A stretch of DNA of 60,208 nucleotides. Source: an uncultured Lachnospiraceae bacterium (lineage in GTDB: Bacteria > Bacillota > Clostridia > Lachnospirales > Lachnospiraceae). The stretch spans positions 1 to 60,208 of the forward strand of contig CAKRWT010000015.1 in NCBI GenBank assembly GCA_934418125.1, given 5' to 3'. The notes under the pieces are model-generated. The model was not told the origin of the DNA and did no database searches. It was given only the letters and a program-made list of their open reading frames with translations. Below are positions 34,686 through 45,618 of the stretch, piece by piece; positions within the stretch are counted from its first letter, which is position 1, and every line of letters starts with the position of its first letter. The translations under genes were made by a program, and so were the position numbers.

Positions 34686-35624
34686 TTATACAAACGCTTT
34701 TACTTTTTCGTAAATTCCCTTTGCATCTAAGCCGTATTTCGCAACCAGGGCTGCTGCCGGTCCGGACTCGCCGAATCTGTCCTGCATACCAATCCGGAGT
34801 ACCGGTGTCGGGCATTTTTCGGATAAACAGTCGCATACCGCACTTCCCAGTCCGCCGATAACGGAATGTTCTTCTGCGGTCACCACTTTGCCGGTCTTCT
34901 TTGCAGAAGCAAGTACCAGCTCCTCATCCAGAGGTTTAATCGTATGGATGTTGAGCACTTCTGCGCTGATGCCATCTGCTGCCAGCATTTCTGCTGCCTC
35001 TAAGGACGCTGCAACTGTGATACCGCTTGCAATAATAGTTACGTCCTTACCTTCCTTTAACAGAACACCTTTACCAATTTCGAATTTATAATCAGGCTTA
35101 TCGTTGATTACCGGAACTGCTGCACGTCCGAAACGTAAGTAAACAGGTCCTTCAAATTCGATAGCTGCCCTTACGGCTGCTTTTGCTTCTACATCATCAG
35201 AAGGAACAATAACAGTCATTCCCGGAATGGTTCTCATCAGAGCCACATCCTCATTACACTGATGGGTTGCACCATCTTCACCAACGGTAATACCGGCATG
35301 GGTTGCACCGATTTTGACATTTAAGTGCGGATAGCCGATAGAGTTACGAACCTGCTCAAAGTTACGTCCTGCTGCAAACATTGCAAAGGAACTGATAAAA
35401 GGAATCTTGCCACAGGTTGCAAGACCTGCCGCAATACCCGTCATATTACATTCTGCAATACCACAATCAATATGGCGGTCAGGAAAAGCCTTCTTAAACA
35501 CGCCTGTCTTGGTAGCGCCTGCAAGGTCTGCATCCAGAACTACCAGATTGGGATATTCTGCACCACACTCAGCAAGTGCATTACCATAGCTTTCTCTTGT
35601 AGCAACTTTTTTAACATCTGCCAT
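34686..35624 (-). CDS. transketolase, C-terminal subunit
   Basis: 312 residues. Corresponds to the pyrimidine-binding and C-terminal domains of transketolase (GVFKKAFPDRHIDCGIAECNMTGIAAGLA with the catalytic Glu, then TVGEDGATHQCNEDVALMRTIPG). It forms one enzyme with the N-terminal subunit encoded just upstream, whose stop overlaps this start by one base. Uses thiamine diphosphate to move two-carbon units from xylulose-5-phosphate. Last gene of the ara operon. Confidence 0.94.
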   Translation of the reverse strand: MADVKKVATRESYGNALAECGAEYPNLVVLDADLAGATKTGVFKKAFPDRHIDCGIAECNMTGIAAGLATCGKIPFISSFAMFAAGRNFEQVRNSIGYPHLNVKIGATHAGITVGEDGATHQCNEDVALMRTIPGMTVIVPSDDVEAKAAVRAAIEFEGPVYLRFGRAAVPVINDKPDYKFEIGKGVLLKEGKDVTIIASGITVAASLEAAEMLAADGISAEVLNIHTIKPLDEELVLASAKKTGKVVTAEEHSVIGGLGSAVCDCLSEKCPTPVLRIGMQDRFGESGPAAALVAKYGLDAKGIYEKVKAFV

Positions 35625-36463
35625 TAGTTTGCACCTCCTAATTCTGCACCAATCTTCTCGAGGTCTGCCATTGCGATAGCATATTCTTCATCATTCGGTG
35701 CTTTGCCGTGCCATCCGGCATTATTCTCCATGAAGGAAACGCCTTTGCCTTTTACGGTCTTGCAGATGATTGCAGTAGGCATTCCTTTGGTTGCTTTTGC
35801 TTCCTTGAATGCTGCATCAATCTGGTCGAAATCATTTCCATCGATGTTGATTACATGAAAATTAAATGCTTCAAACTTCTTATCAATCGGATAAGGAGAA
35901 CATACATCATCAATCTTACCGTCAATCTGTAAACCATTGTTATCAATGATAACTACCAGGTTGTCCAGTTTACGGTGTCCTGCAAACATAGCTGCTTCCC
36001 ATACCTGACCTTCCTGGATTTCTCCATCGCCCAGAAGAGTATAGGTTCTGTAATCCTTGCCGTCCATTTTTGCTGCCAGTGCCATACCAACTGCTGCGGA
36101 AATACCCTGTCCCAGGGAACCGGAGGACATATCTACACCAGGTGTCTCCTGCATACATGGGTGTCCCTGTAAGTAGGAACCTAAATGACGAAGGGTTTTC
36201 AAATCTTCTACCGGAAAGTATCCTCTGTATGCCAGTGCAGAATATAAACCGGGTGCTGTATGTCCCTTGGACAGTACGAAACGGTCCCTGTCTGCTTTCT
36301 TAGGCTCCTTCGGGTCAATATTCATCTCTTCAAAATAAAGATAGGTAAAAATATCGGCTGCTGACAAGGAACCGCCGGGATGTCCGGCTTTTGCGCTGTG
36401 TACAGCGGTTACGATACCTTTACGAACTTCATTAGCTGTTTTTTGTAACTCTAATTTGTTCAT
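35624..36463 (-). CDS. transketolase, N-terminal subunit
   Basis: 279 residues. Thiamine-diphosphate-binding half: GHPGGSLSAADIFTYLYF, SKGHTAPGLYSAL, and the GDG...NN motif LGDGEIQEGQVWEA...DNNGLQIDG. Full-length transketolase is about 660 residues; here the enzyme is naturally split, as in many clostridia and archaea. Lies 105 nt downstream of araD and is coupled to the C-terminal subunit gene. Its product xylulose-5-phosphate use links arabinose breakdown to glycolysis. Confidence 0.94.
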   Translation of the reverse strand: MNKLELQKTANEVRKGIVTAVHSAKAGHPGGSLSAADIFTYLYFEEMNIDPKEPKKADRDRFVLSKGHTAPGLYSALAYRGYFPVEDLKTLRHLGSYLQGHPCMQETPGVDMSSGSLGQGISAAVGMALAAKMDGKDYRTYTLLGDGEIQEGQVWEAAMFAGHRKLDNLVVIIDNNGLQIDGKIDDVCSPYPIDKKFEAFNFHVINIDGNDFDQIDAAFKEAKATKGMPTAIICKTVKGKGVSFMENNAGWHGKAPNDEEYAIAMADLEKIGAELGGAN

Positions 36464-36568
36464 CGTTAACCTCCACTATATTTACTCTATGATGGTCTCC
36501 CAAACATACTTCGTTCTTATCATATCACAAACTGTTGCTTTGCTCTACAGAAATATTGCGCTTGTGGA

Positions 36569-37264
36569 TTACTTTTGTCCATAGTATGCATTGGCACCAT
36601 GCTTTCTATAATAATGTTTGTCCTGTAACTCCTGTGGTGCCGGCTGGATTCTTGCATTAATCGTTTCTGCACGATATGCCATCTTGGCTACTTCCTCTAA
36701 GACAACGGCATTGTGCACTGCCTCATGGGCATCTTTTCCCCAGGAAAATGGTCCGTGGTTCTTGCACAGAACAGCAGGAACTGCTACCGGGTCTTTCTCC
36801 ATTCTCTTGAATTCACTGACAATCAGAAGTCCTGTATTCTTCTCATAGGCATCTGCGATTTCTTCCTCGCTCAAACATCTTAAGCAGGGAATCTCGCCAT
36901 AGAAATAATCTGCGTGGGTTGTGCCGTAGCATGGAATACTTCTGCCTGCCTGTGCCCAGCTGGTGGCATAAGAGGAATGGGTATGTACCACACCGCCGAT
37001 GTCTTTAAAGGCCTTATACAGCTCTACATGGGTTGCGGTATCCGAAGAAGGATTATATCTTCCTTCTACTTTATTTCCATTCAGGTCTACCAGTACCATA
37101 TCATCCGGTGTCAGCTTATCATAATCCACACCGCTTGGCTTAATGGCAAAAATACCAGTCTCACGGTCAATTTCACTGACGTTTCCCCAGGTAAAAGTAA
37201 CCAGTTCATATTTGGGAAGCAGCATATTCGCTTCATAAACACGTTTTTTCAGTTCTTCTAACAT
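36569..37264 (-). CDS. araD: L-ribulose-5-phosphate 4-epimerase
   Basis: 231 residues, the standard length. Zinc-dependent class II aldolase-like enzyme making D-xylulose-5-phosphate from L-ribulose-5-phosphate. Visible are [20 protein letters not shown], the zinc motif [21 protein letters not shown], and [19 protein letters not shown] with the third zinc His. Third step of L-arabinose catabolism, 31 nt after araB. Confidence 0.96.
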   Translation of the reverse strand: MLEELKKRVYEANMLLPKYELVTFTWGNVSEIDRETGIFAIKPSGVDYDKLTPDDMVLVDLNGNKVEGRYNPSSDTATHVELYKAFKDIGGVVHTHSSYATSWAQAGRSIPCYGTTHADYFYGEIPCLRCLSEEEIADAYEKNTGLLIVSEFKRMEKDPVAVPAVLCKNHGPFSWGKDAHEAVHNAVVLEEVAKMAYRAETINARIQPAPQELQDKHYYRKHGANAYYGQK

Positions 37265-37295
37265 TTTCTTCTCCTCTCCGGGAAATGTATCTGTA

Positions 37296-38885
37296 TTATT
37301 GTAAAGACTCTACAGCTGCTCTCTCAATCGCAAGACCTGCACTGTAGCGTTTCATGAAAGCATCAAAGCCCTTTACATCTTTCTCTACCGGCTCAAGTTT
37401 CTCGCCCTTCTGTCCTGCGAATACCTTGGTATCCAGGAAGGCTGCCAGGCTTTCTTCTGCGCCTTTGTTTATCATATAAGATGCCAGTAAGGCAATCCCC
37501 CAGGCACCACCTTCTCCTGCTGTTGCCATAACGCTTACCGGTGCATCAATCGCTGCTGCCAGAATACTCTGTCCAACACCTTTTGTCTTAAACAGACCAC
37601 CATGACCTAAGATTTCATCTACCTGTACATTCTCTTCTTTTAACAGAATATCCAGTCCGGTCTTTAACGCACCAAGGGAAGTAAACAGGTGGGTTCTCAT
37701 AAAGTTTGCCAGATTGAATCTGGCATCCGGTGTACGGACGAACAATGGACGTCCTTCGTTAAAACCGGTTACATGCTCACCGGAGAAATAGTTGTATGCC
37801 AGAAGTCCGCCGCAGTCATCATCCCCTTCCAGTGCCTTGCGGTAGAGGCTGCCATACAGTTCATTCATATCTACCTTCATGCCCATTAACTCAGAATATT
37901 CTTTAAACAGGTTTACCCAGGCATTCAAATCAGAGGTACAGTTATTGCAGTGTACCATCGCTACCAGACTGCCATCCGGTGTGGTAACCAAATCGATTTC
38001 GTTGTATACCCTGGATAATTCTTTTTCCATGACAATCATACCAAACACACTGGTTCCGGCAGATACGTTACCGGTACGCTGTGCCACGCTGTTGGTTGCT
38101 GCCATGCCAGTTCCTGCATCTCCTTCTGGCGGGCAGAGCGGAACGCCTGCCTGTAAGGTTCCTGTAGGGTCTAACAGTTTCGCACCTTCCTCGGTCAGTA
38201 CACCTGCCTGCTGTCCTGCTGTGTAAACAGCCGGGAGGACATCCTCTAATTTCCAGTCATATTTTCCGGCAACCAGTTCATCAAACTGCTGTACCATTCT
38301 GGCATTAAACTGTCCTGTTGCAATATCAATCGGGAACATGCCGGAAGCCTCTCCTACACCGACTACCTTCTCGCCAGTCAGTTTCCAATGGATATAGCCT
38401 GCCAGTGTGATAACGAATTTTAAGTCTGACACATGCTCTTCCCCATTGAGAATTGCCTGATACAGATGGGCAATCGTCCATCTCTGCGGGATATGATACT
38501 GGAACAGCTCTGTCAGTTTATCAGAAGCCTCCTCTGTGATGGTGTTTCTCCAGGTACGGAAAGGAACCATCAGCTCATCTTTTTCATTAAATGCCATATA
38601 GCCGTGCATCATGGCACTAAAGCCTAAGGCACCGATTTTCACAAGCTTCTCACCATACTGTGCTTCCACATCTTCTGCCAGCTTTCGATAGCAGTCCTGT
38701 AAGCCGTTCCAGATATCCTCTAAGCTGTATGTCCAGATACCATTCTCCAGTCTGTTTTCCCAGTCGTGTGCACCGGATGCGATTGGCTTATTATTCTCGT
38801 CTACCAGAACCGCTTTGATTCTGGTAGAGCCAAATTCAATCCCCAATACGGATTTTCCATTTGCAATACATTCTTTTGCTCCCAT
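37296..38885 (-). CDS. araB: FGGY-family ribulokinase
   Basis: 529 residues. ATP-dependent kinase for L-ribulose (second step). FGGY fold marks: [16 protein letters not shown] at the N-terminus (phosphate-binding loop 1), [29 protein letters not shown] in the middle, and [19 protein letters not shown] plus [15 protein letters not shown] near the C-terminus. The divergence from E. coli AraB is typical of the clostridial branch. Start at 38885 behind TGGAGGGTATT. Its place between araA and araD supports the substrate assignment. Confidence 0.9.
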   Translation of the reverse strand: MGAKECIANGKSVLGIEFGSTRIKAVLVDENNKPIASGAHDWENRLENGIWTYSLEDIWNGLQDCYRKLAEDVEAQYGEKLVKIGALGFSAMMHGYMAFNEKDELMVPFRTWRNTITEEASDKLTELFQYHIPQRWTIAHLYQAILNGEEHVSDLKFVITLAGYIHWKLTGEKVVGVGEASGMFPIDIATGQFNARMVQQFDELVAGKYDWKLEDVLPAVYTAGQQAGVLTEEGAKLLDPTGTLQAGVPLCPPEGDAGTGMAATNSVAQRTGNVSAGTSVFGMIVMEKELSRVYNEIDLVTTPDGSLVAMVHCNNCTSDLNAWVNLFKEYSELMGMKVDMNELYGSLYRKALEGDDDCGGLLAYNYFSGEHVTGFNEGRPLFVRTPDARFNLANFMRTHLFTSLGALKTGLDILLKEENVQVDEILGHGGLFKTKGVGQSILAAAIDAPVSVMATAGEGGAWGIALLASYMINKGAEESLAAFLDTKVFAGQKGEKLEPVEKDVKGFDAFMKRYSAGLAIERAAVESLQ

Positions 38886-38919
38886 AATACCCTCCATTTT
38901 CTATTTCTATTATTCCGTC

Positions 38920-40416
38920 CTATCGGTATGCTGCTTCGTTCCAACGAAGTTCATTCTTAAAGCTACGGATATTGGTATCCTTATCAATAACAACACTCTC
39001 AATTCCCATAGCTGCTGCCCAGTCAACCATCTGGTCTACAGTCAAGTCATAGGAGAAGGCTGTATGATGTGCACCGCCTGCAAGAATCCATGCGGTCGCT
39101 CCTACTTCCAGATTCGGCTGTGGTGTCCAGAATGCCGTACCAACCGGTAACTTAGGCATTGGCTTCTCAACCTTCTTGCAGTCTACTGCATTGATTAACA
39201 GTCTGAATCTTGTTCCCAGGTCTACCAGGGAGCATGCTACTGCCGGGCCTGTCTTGGAGGTAAATACAAGACGTGCCGGGTCTTCTCTGTTACCCATGGA
39301 CAGAGGACATACCTTGATGCCGATTTCGCCGTCTGCTACGGAAGGACATACCTCTAACATGTGTGCCTGTAAGATACCTTCCTTACCCGGTACTAAATTG
39401 TAAGTGTAATCTTCCATCATGGAAGTACCCTTTGCGTCCTTCATGCCAGCTGTCATCAGCTTCATCATACGAACCATGGCAGCTACCTTCCAGTCGCCTT
39501 CTGCACCAAAGCCATAGCCTTTTTCCATCAGTCTCTGGATAGCAAGACCCGGAAGCTGTTTTAAACCACCTAACATACCAAAGTGGGTAACAACAGCATG
39601 ATAGTTGTTATCTGTCAGGAACTTCTCGATACCGATTTCCTGCTGTGCCTGTACGGCTACATGTCTTCTGAACTCGTCTAAGTCTCTGCCTTCATCGATA
39701 ATCTTATATTTGCTGTAATACTCTTCTACCAGTGCATTCACATCGCCCTGCGGTACAGCATCTACATATTCTACCAGGTCATTGACGCAGTAATGGTCGA
39801 TTTCCCATCCGAATTTAATCTGTGCTTCTACCTTATCGCCCTCGGTAACAGCAACATTGTTCATGTTGTCACCAAAACGGCAGACACGGATATGGGAGGA
39901 TTCGATTACGCCCAAAGCAGTTCTCATCCAGCTTCCTAACTGCTTCTGAACCCTTTCGTTTGTCCAGTGCCCTACGATAATCTTCCTTTCGATTCCCATA
40001 CGGCTTACAATATGACCATATTCTCTGTCTCCATGTGCTGACTGGTTCTCATTCATGAAGTCCATATCTATTGTATCATAAGGAATCTCTTCGTTAAACT
40101 GCGTATGTAAATGGCAAAGAGGTTTCTTAAACTCTTTTAAGCCTAATATCCACATTTTTGCTGGAGAGAAGGTGTGCATCCATGTAATAACTCCCGCACA
40201 GTCAGGGTCATTATTCGCATCATTAAAGGTCTGACGGATAGATGCCTGGCTGATTAAAGTAGGTTTTAATACTACTTCAAAAGGCAGGTTGCCGGAAGCA
40301 TTTAAGCCTTCCACAATCTTAGCAGAATGTTCTGCTACTTTTCGCAGGCACTCATCTCCATATAAATCCTGAGAACCTGTACAAAACCAAAACTTGTAAT
40401 TTTTTACTGCGTTCAT
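38920..40416 (-). CDS. araA: L-arabinose isomerase
   Basis: 498 residues, the standard length. Mn-dependent conversion of L-arabinose to L-ribulose. Family blocks: FWFCTGSQDLYG, WMHTFSPAKMWI, GAEGDWKVAAMVR with catalytic Glu, TSMMEDYTYN with the second Glu, LVDLGTRFRLL, and GGAHHTAFS with catalytic His. The start at 40416 follows TTGGAGGAAAAG. First enzyme of araA-araB-araD-transketolase; the 193-bp region before it carries a large palindromic operator. Confidence 0.97.
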   Translation of the reverse strand: MNAVKNYKFWFCTGSQDLYGDECLRKVAEHSAKIVEGLNASGNLPFEVVLKPTLISQASIRQTFNDANNDPDCAGVITWMHTFSPAKMWILGLKEFKKPLCHLHTQFNEEIPYDTIDMDFMNENQSAHGDREYGHIVSRMGIERKIIVGHWTNERVQKQLGSWMRTALGVIESSHIRVCRFGDNMNNVAVTEGDKVEAQIKFGWEIDHYCVNDLVEYVDAVPQGDVNALVEEYYSKYKIIDEGRDLDEFRRHVAVQAQQEIGIEKFLTDNNYHAVVTHFGMLGGLKQLPGLAIQRLMEKGYGFGAEGDWKVAAMVRMMKLMTAGMKDAKGTSMMEDYTYNLVPGKEGILQAHMLEVCPSVADGEIGIKVCPLSMGNREDPARLVFTSKTGPAVACSLVDLGTRFRLLINAVDCKKVEKPMPKLPVGTAFWTPQPNLEVGATAWILAGGAHHTAFSYDLTVDQMVDWAAAMGIESVVIDKDTNIRSFKNELRWNEAAYR

Positions 40417-40495
40417 TTTCTTTTCCTCCAATTTTTGCTTTGTTTTCTGCTACCTGAAAGTCGTCTTCCCGTTTCCTCTTCGCGAAGTACAACTT

Positions 40496-40540
40496 ATCTG
40501 TATTAAATACAAGTTATAATTTCTTGTATTTAATACAGAT
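40496..40540. promoter_or_regulatory. double AraR-type operator before araA
   Basis: A perfect 18-bp inverted repeat (40496-40513 and 40523-40540) with a 9-nt AT spacer. Each arm is itself a near-perfect dyad TGTATT-N-AATACA (6+1+6). Further TTGTAT half-sites lie at 40584-40606 next to the end of the regulator gene. The size and AT-rich TTGTAT character fit GntR-domain AraR operators, so two repressor dimers probably bind here. Confidence 0.75.
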
Positions 40541-40609
40541 TTCGCTTGTTTTCCACCAATAAGCTATATCTTCATTTTACAGCTTGTATTCATTTGTATT
40601 CAAGTTGTA

Positions 40610-41707
40610 TCATACCGCTTTTTCCGTAAAAATTCTCTTTACGGAATCCCGCAAAATCAGATTAACCTCAAACTCATAATTCCCATCGAATTTCGGGTCT
40701 TTAATCATGCAAAGCAGGTTCTCTGCCGCCTTTCTCCCCAAGGTTTCCATAGGATGGGGAACAGAAGTCAGTTTGACTTCACCAAGTATCGCCAGCTCAG
40801 AATTATCCACACTCACAATGGAAATATCCTCCGGCACACGGATGCCCTCTGTCTTCAGGATTTCTATCAATCCGAAAGCAACCTCATCATTGTAACAAAT
40901 CAGGGCTGAACACCCCTTTATCCGCTCCAGAATACGTGCACCGGCATTGTTCATGTGCTTCACATCTTCTGTATCCATCCACAGAATTCTGGTATCATCG
41001 ACTGCAATATCTGCCTCATTTAAGGCATCTACATATCCGGCATACCGCATCTGCCCCTGCCTGTCATCCAGCTTGAATATCCCACCGATATTCCGGTGCC
41101 CCATGGATATGAGGTACTTCGTCATTTTCCAGCCTGCCATGTGGTCGCTAATAGACACATGGGGTATTTTCAGCTGTGGATAATAGCTGTTAATAAACAG
41201 AATGGGTATTTTCTTCCTGCGGATTTCATGATAAAGGGACAGATTTGGATTGGGAATCCCACTCTTGGTCGTTTCCATAATAATGCCTGCTACCTCATCC
41301 TTTTCAATAATGTCCTCTAACAGCAGCTTCTCCCTGCTGTTCTGGTTATTGGTAAAAGCATTCTGGATGCTGTAGCCCTGTTCTATCAACACGTCTTCCA
41401 TGCCTCGTATCGTCCGGGGAAAAATATAACCATCTACATTCGTGGTAATCACAGAAATTCTTTTTCTTCTGGCAAGATTCGCCAGCCTGTCATCATTGAT
41501 ATATGTCCCGCTGCCCTGTACCCTGCGGATAATACCATCTTTTTCCAACAGACTGATGGCATGCCGTATGGTCTGCCGGCTGATGCCAAACATTTCTTTC
41601 AGCTTGTTCTCCGAATACAGTTTCTGTCCTGCACTTAGTTTACCATCCCGTATTTGTTTCTGTATCCACTCTGCCAGTTCCTGGTATTTCAGTTCTTTTT
41701 TGTCCAT
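40610..41707 (-). CDS. araR: AraR-type arabinose repressor (GntR HTH + LacI ligand domain)
   Basis: 365 residues. N-terminal GntR winged helix (LYSENKLKEMFGISRQTIRHAISLLEKDGIIRRVQGSGTYI, about 26-66), then a LacI/GalR-type periplasmic-binding-like domain (SVITTNVDGYIFPRTIRGMED ... ALICYNDEVAFGLIEIL ... ISIVSVDNSELA). This fusion is the hallmark of B. subtilis AraR, which releases DNA on binding L-arabinose. Starts 6 nt after the chemotaxis receptor gene and lies directly before araA. Confidence 0.92.
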   Translation of the reverse strand: MDKKELKYQELAEWIQKQIRDGKLSAGQKLYSENKLKEMFGISRQTIRHAISLLEKDGIIRRVQGSGTYINDDRLANLARRKRISVITTNVDGYIFPRTIRGMEDVLIEQGYSIQNAFTNNQNSREKLLLEDIIEKDEVAGIIMETTKSGIPNPNLSLYHEIRRKKIPILFINSYYPQLKIPHVSISDHMAGWKMTKYLISMGHRNIGGIFKLDDRQGQMRYAGYVDALNEADIAVDDTRILWMDTEDVKHMNNAGARILERIKGCSALICYNDEVAFGLIEILKTEGIRVPEDISIVSVDNSELAILGEVKLTSVPHPMETLGRKAAENLLCMIKDPKFDGNYEFEVNLILRDSVKRIFTEKAV

Positions 41708-41713
41708 GCAATC

Positions 41714-43441
41714 TTATTCCTCCATCTGCACAAAGCAGGATGTCTGCTGTGACAAATGACCAATAACATCAGATATCTGCTCCAGGGCACCGGTAATCTC
41801 TTTCATCTTCTCTGCCAGTGCGGTGGTATCGCTTACTACCTCTGTGACACTCTCTGCGCTGGACTGTACATTTGCCGAAATACCATTGTTGGACTCCGTA
41901 ACCATCCGCATGGTTTCACTGATTTCTTCCATGCCCTTGCGGATATCTCCCATCATATCGTCGATGGTCACAGAATCATTCAGATATTGTTCGCCGCTCT
42001 TTTCCAACAAATCATAGTCCGATAATATCTTTTCTTTGATGAATTTTATGAGCTCATTCGCATTTGTGGAAAGCTGGTTCACAGCCGCTACTACCTCTGC
42101 GGAAATTCCCTGGATATGGTTGGCTATTTCCTTGGAATTATCTGCCAGAACCCGGATTTCCTCTGCAACTACAGCAAATCCTTTACCTGCCTCTCCTGCC
42201 CTGGCTGCTTCAATAGAAGCATTCAGCGCCAGCAGGTTTGTCTGGGATGCAATGTTGAGAATCCCGGCTGTCAGGGTATTGATATTTTCAATCTTATTGC
42301 TTTCCTCGATGGAAGCCTGTAAGGATACATCAAATTGCTTAATCATATTTCCGGCGGTTTCCCGGCTGCCCTTTGCCAGATGCTGTAACTGCTGGGCGCG
42401 ATTTTTCACTTCATCCGCAAAATCCGTTCCATCCATTGCCTTCTGCATCACGCTGCCAACCAATTCACCTGCCTGAATGGTACTGTCGCTGACACAGGAT
42501 GCGGTAGCCGATACCTCTTCGATACTGGCTGCCAGATCTTCCATGGTACGTGAAGTCTTATCTGCATGGTGAGTTGTCTGCTCTACCACAGCATTGACAT
42601 TCTGCTGCTGACAGTCTATTTCGTTACTGCAAGCCATGACACCACCTATCATTTCCTGTAAAATATCCAGGAACTCATTGACACCCTTTGCCAGTGCAGA
42701 GAGTTCATCCTTTGTCTCGACCGGGATTCTGGTCTGCAAATTACCCTGTCCCTCATGAATATCACTGGTCAGTTTCTGAATCCGTTTTGCCATGTGTTTG
42801 ATTGGCACTACCAACATTCTATCAGAAATAAAAATAACCACAAGCACGGCAAGCACCAGTATCACTGCCACTACCGCAATTCCTTCTTCCGCTTTCTGTG
42901 CCGTCTGGGTTAGCGTGCCCTTTCCGGTTTCCATGTTCTGCTCTGAAAGTTCTAACAGTTTCGCCATATTTATGGTAATAGAATCATTAATGGTATACAG
43001 GTTACTGGTAATAAGCACATTGGCACCCTCTTTATCCCCACTGCGGCTTGCCTCCAGTATTTTATCTACGGTATCATCATAGCTGTGCAGTTTTTCTTTT
43101 ACCTTATTATAGATGTCCAATGTCTCCTGGGATGTTATCTGCGCCTCATACTGTTCCATCATTGCCCACATCCGTGTCCTGGTATCGGTTATCTTCTCCG
43201 CATTCTTATCCATAACGCTGGAAAGACTGTTATTGACATGAGCATACATGGCTGTATAAATTTCCAGATAATCTTCATAGATTCCATGAATGGTATCAAT
43301 TTCCTTTACTTCATTGTTCATAAATCCCTGGCTTTGAGTTGAAATCTGCTTCATGCTGTTTCCCAATATCAGAAGCGCGCTTAATGCAATCGCTGCTAAA
43401 ATCAGCATGGCAGAAGCAAATTTTAATGCAATTTTCTTCAT
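41714..43441 (-). CDS. methyl-accepting chemotaxis protein in the arabinose cluster
   Basis: 575 residues. TM1 (about 5-25), a four-helix-bundle-type extracytoplasmic domain (about 30-190), TM2 (about 190-212), HAMP (about 213-268) and a signalling coiled coil with tip [41 protein letters not shown]. The start at 43441 follows GGAAGGGAGGAGGAC. It lies between the sugar permease genes and araR, so it may drive taxis toward arabinose directly or through the binding protein (inference). Confidence 0.92.
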   Translation of the reverse strand: MKKIALKFASAMLILAAIALSALLILGNSMKQISTQSQGFMNNEVKEIDTIHGIYEDYLEIYTAMYAHVNNSLSSVMDKNAEKITDTRTRMWAMMEQYEAQITSQETLDIYNKVKEKLHSYDDTVDKILEASRSGDKEGANVLITSNLYTINDSITINMAKLLELSEQNMETGKGTLTQTAQKAEEGIAVVAVILVLAVLVVIFISDRMLVVPIKHMAKRIQKLTSDIHEGQGNLQTRIPVETKDELSALAKGVNEFLDILQEMIGGVMACSNEIDCQQQNVNAVVEQTTHHADKTSRTMEDLAASIEEVSATASCVSDSTIQAGELVGSVMQKAMDGTDFADEVKNRAQQLQHLAKGSRETAGNMIKQFDVSLQASIEESNKIENINTLTAGILNIASQTNLLALNASIEAARAGEAGKGFAVVAEEIRVLADNSKEIANHIQGISAEVVAAVNQLSTNANELIKFIKEKILSDYDLLEKSGEQYLNDSVTIDDMMGDIRKGMEEISETMRMVTESNNGISANVQSSAESVTEVVSDTTALAEKMKEITGALEQISDVIGHLSQQTSCFVQMEE

Positions 43442-43472
43442 GTCCTGTCCTCCTCCCTTTCCTTCTGGAATC

Positions 43473-43501
43473 CAAAAAGGGAACATATTGCTATGTTCCC
43501 T
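43473..43501 (-). terminator. terminator between importer genes and chemotaxis gene
   Basis: Perfect 10-bp stem AGGGAACATA/TATGTTCCCT (43478-43487/43492-43501), followed on the minus strand by TTTTTGG. It would lower readthrough from the importer operon into the chemotaxis and araR genes. Confidence 0.8.
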
Positions 43502-43512
43502 CGTTTCTTGCA

Positions 43513-44541
43513 CTAAGCAGCTTTCTTACGTTCTTTTATAGTAGCCAAAATTGCCTGTAATACGATAAAGAAGCAAAGCAGAATCGCTGTTACGATGTTC
43601 GCCCATGAGCTCAATAGTTTACCATTGGATTTTACCAGTGTGGAAATGGTTCCGTTAATCATTACACCGAATAATGTTCCTACCACATTTCCGACACCAC
43701 CAGTCAGCAGGGTTCCGCCGATAACCGCTGAGGAGATGGCATCCATTTCCAGTCCGGTTGCCTGTGCTGTCGTTCCGCTCATGGTATTCAATGCATAGCA
43801 GATACCACCAATGGAAGCTAAGAAGCTTGCCAGCACGTAGGTCTTCATCTTTGTCTTGCGTACATCCAGTCCCATCAGGGTTGCAGACTGGCTGTTACCG
43901 CCGATTGCGTAAATGCTTCTTCCGAATCTGGTATATTTTAACATCAGATAAATAATCAGTACAATCAGTAATGCGATAATAACACTTACTCTTACATAAG
44001 GTATCTGTAAGATACCTTTCTTATTGGTATAAGCACCGATTCCAAAAGGAATGTTTACCTTCATGGTGGAAAGTGTTGTGAACAGCTTGTCGCTTACAAT
44101 ACTTACCTGGTCAGTACAGATAACAGCCGTCATACCTCTGGCAAAGAACAGACCTGCCATGGTAACGATAAATGGCTGGATATCCAGGTATGCAATACAG
44201 AATCCCTGAACTGCACCAAATACGATGCCGATTAACAATACCAGAATCATCAGCACTCCACTGCTCATGCCCCATTTTTCCATCCCGACGGCTAAGAACA
44301 TACAGTCCATAGCAACTACAGAACCTACTGAGATATCAATACCGCCTGTCAGCATGACACATGTGGTTCCACATGCCACACACAGCAATCCGGCATTGTT
44401 AATCAGAATATTTAAAAAGGTCTGTAAATGGGTAAATCCTTTATCTGCATAAACAATACAGCCCGCACCATACATCACAACAAACAGGATGATGGTAATG
44501 AGTAATAAGATATTATTGCCTTTGATTTTCAGCTTTTTCAT
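43513..44541 (-). CDS. sugar ABC transporter permease (YjfF/RbsC type)
   Basis: 342 residues with eight to ten membrane helices. BPD_transp_2 family: [63 protein letters not shown] and the [22 protein letters not shown] loop. Second permease of a heterodimer with the gene just upstream (3-nt gap). Similar to YjfF of the galactofuranose importer; L-arabinose is the likely substrate from context. Confidence 0.92.
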   Translation of the reverse strand: MKKLKIKGNNILLLITIILFVVMYGAGCIVYADKGFTHLQTFLNILINNAGLLCVACGTTCVMLTGGIDISVGSVVAMDCMFLAVGMEKWGMSSGVLMILVLLIGIVFGAVQGFCIAYLDIQPFIVTMAGLFFARGMTAVICTDQVSIVSDKLFTTLSTMKVNIPFGIGAYTNKKGILQIPYVRVSVIIALLIVLIIYLMLKYTRFGRSIYAIGGNSQSATLMGLDVRKTKMKTYVLASFLASIGGICYALNTMSGTTAQATGLEMDAISSAVIGGTLLTGGVGNVVGTLFGVMINGTISTLVKSNGKLLSSWANIVTAILLCFFIVLQAILATIKERKKAA

Positions 44542-44544
44542 CTC

Positions 44545-45618
44545 TTATGCCTCCTTTGCTGCTGCCTTGCGGGCAGAAAGTTTTTTGAAATAATCCTTTA
44601 CCGGTGTTGCCTGGATTACGACAATCAGGATAACAACAATTGCCTTGAATACCGGTGCCTGTGCAGAAGATACACCTAACGCATACAGAGTTGTTGTAAT
44701 TGCCTGAATGGTATAAGCTCCGATAATAGAACCTGCCAGATTAAATTTACCACCACCAAGACTGTTACCGCCAAGGGCAACTGCAAGGATAGCATCCATT
44801 TCCATATTCAGACCAATATTGTTGGTATCTGCGGAATAGATACGGGAGGTTGCTGTGATACCAGCGATTCCTGCGCAAAGACCACAGATTGCATAGGTCA
44901 TCAGGATAATCTTTGCCGAGTTAAATCCGGCAATTCTTGCTGCCTTCTTATTGATACCTACACTCTGTACAAAAGTTCCAAGTGCCGTAAATTTCAAAAT
45001 CAATGCCATAATCAGAACACAGATGGCTGTAATCAGAATCGGAGTCGGTAAGAATCCGATGTAGGAACCGAAGAACTGGAAGGATGGTACTCTGACATAT
45101 ACAATAGCACTGTTACATAATAACAATCCAATTGCACGGCCTGCTGACCAGAGAATCAGGGTGGCTACCATTGGCTGGATATTTAAGTATGCTACCAGGA
45201 ATCCATTGAACAGACCACACACAACAGCGGTCAGAATACCTGCTCCTATACCTACCCAGAGCGGGCATGCATATTCGGATACGTTAGTAACACCATAGCC
45301 GGCTAATAACATACAGCACATACCACCGGTTAAACTCATAACCGAACCTACGGAAATATCGGTTCCGGCAGAAGCGGATACAACCAGGGTCATACCGATT
45401 GCCAGAATGGCCACTTCACTGCCTCGGTTTAAAATATCAATTAAACGTCCGTATAATACAGCATTTCCAGATGAAGTTATCTGGGTACTGATCTGGAAAA
45501 AGGAAAATGGTGCGTTTCCACATGCAATATCATAAATTACATTTACCAGCATGACCAGAATCATACTGAATATTGGCAGGAATAACTGCATTTTTGTTAA
45601 TTTTTTAATCTTACTCAT
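44545..45618 (-). CDS. sugar ABC transporter permease (YtfT type)
   Basis: 357 residues, eight to ten membrane helices. Same family: AGTDISVGSVMSLTGGM, NGFLVAYLNIQPMVATLILWSAGRAI, ALGTFVQSVGINKKAARIAG and AVALGGNSLGGGKFNLAGSIIGA. The start at 45618 behind GGAGGAGGAGCTC overlaps the ATPase gene by 8 nt. Pairs with the second permease. Confidence 0.92.
   Translation of the reverse strand: MSKIKKLTKMQLFLPIFSMILVMLVNVIYDIACGNAPFSFFQISTQITSSGNAVLYGRLIDILNRGSEVAILAIGMTLVVSASAGTDISVGSVMSLTGGMCCMLLAGYGVTNVSEYACPLWVGIGAGILTAVVCGLFNGFLVAYLNIQPMVATLILWSAGRAIGLLLCNSAIVYVRVPSFQFFGSYIGFLPTPILITAICVLIMALILKFTALGTFVQSVGINKKAARIAGFNSAKIILMTYAICGLCAGIAGITATSRIYSADTNNIGLNMEMDAILAVALGGNSLGGGKFNLAGSIIGAYTIQAITTTLYALGVSSAQAPVFKAIVVILIVVIQATPVKDYFKKLSARKAAAKEA

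Noticed and set aside
42036..42476. 146-residue plus-strand frame
   Set aside because: Antisense shadow of the chemoreceptor signalling domain.
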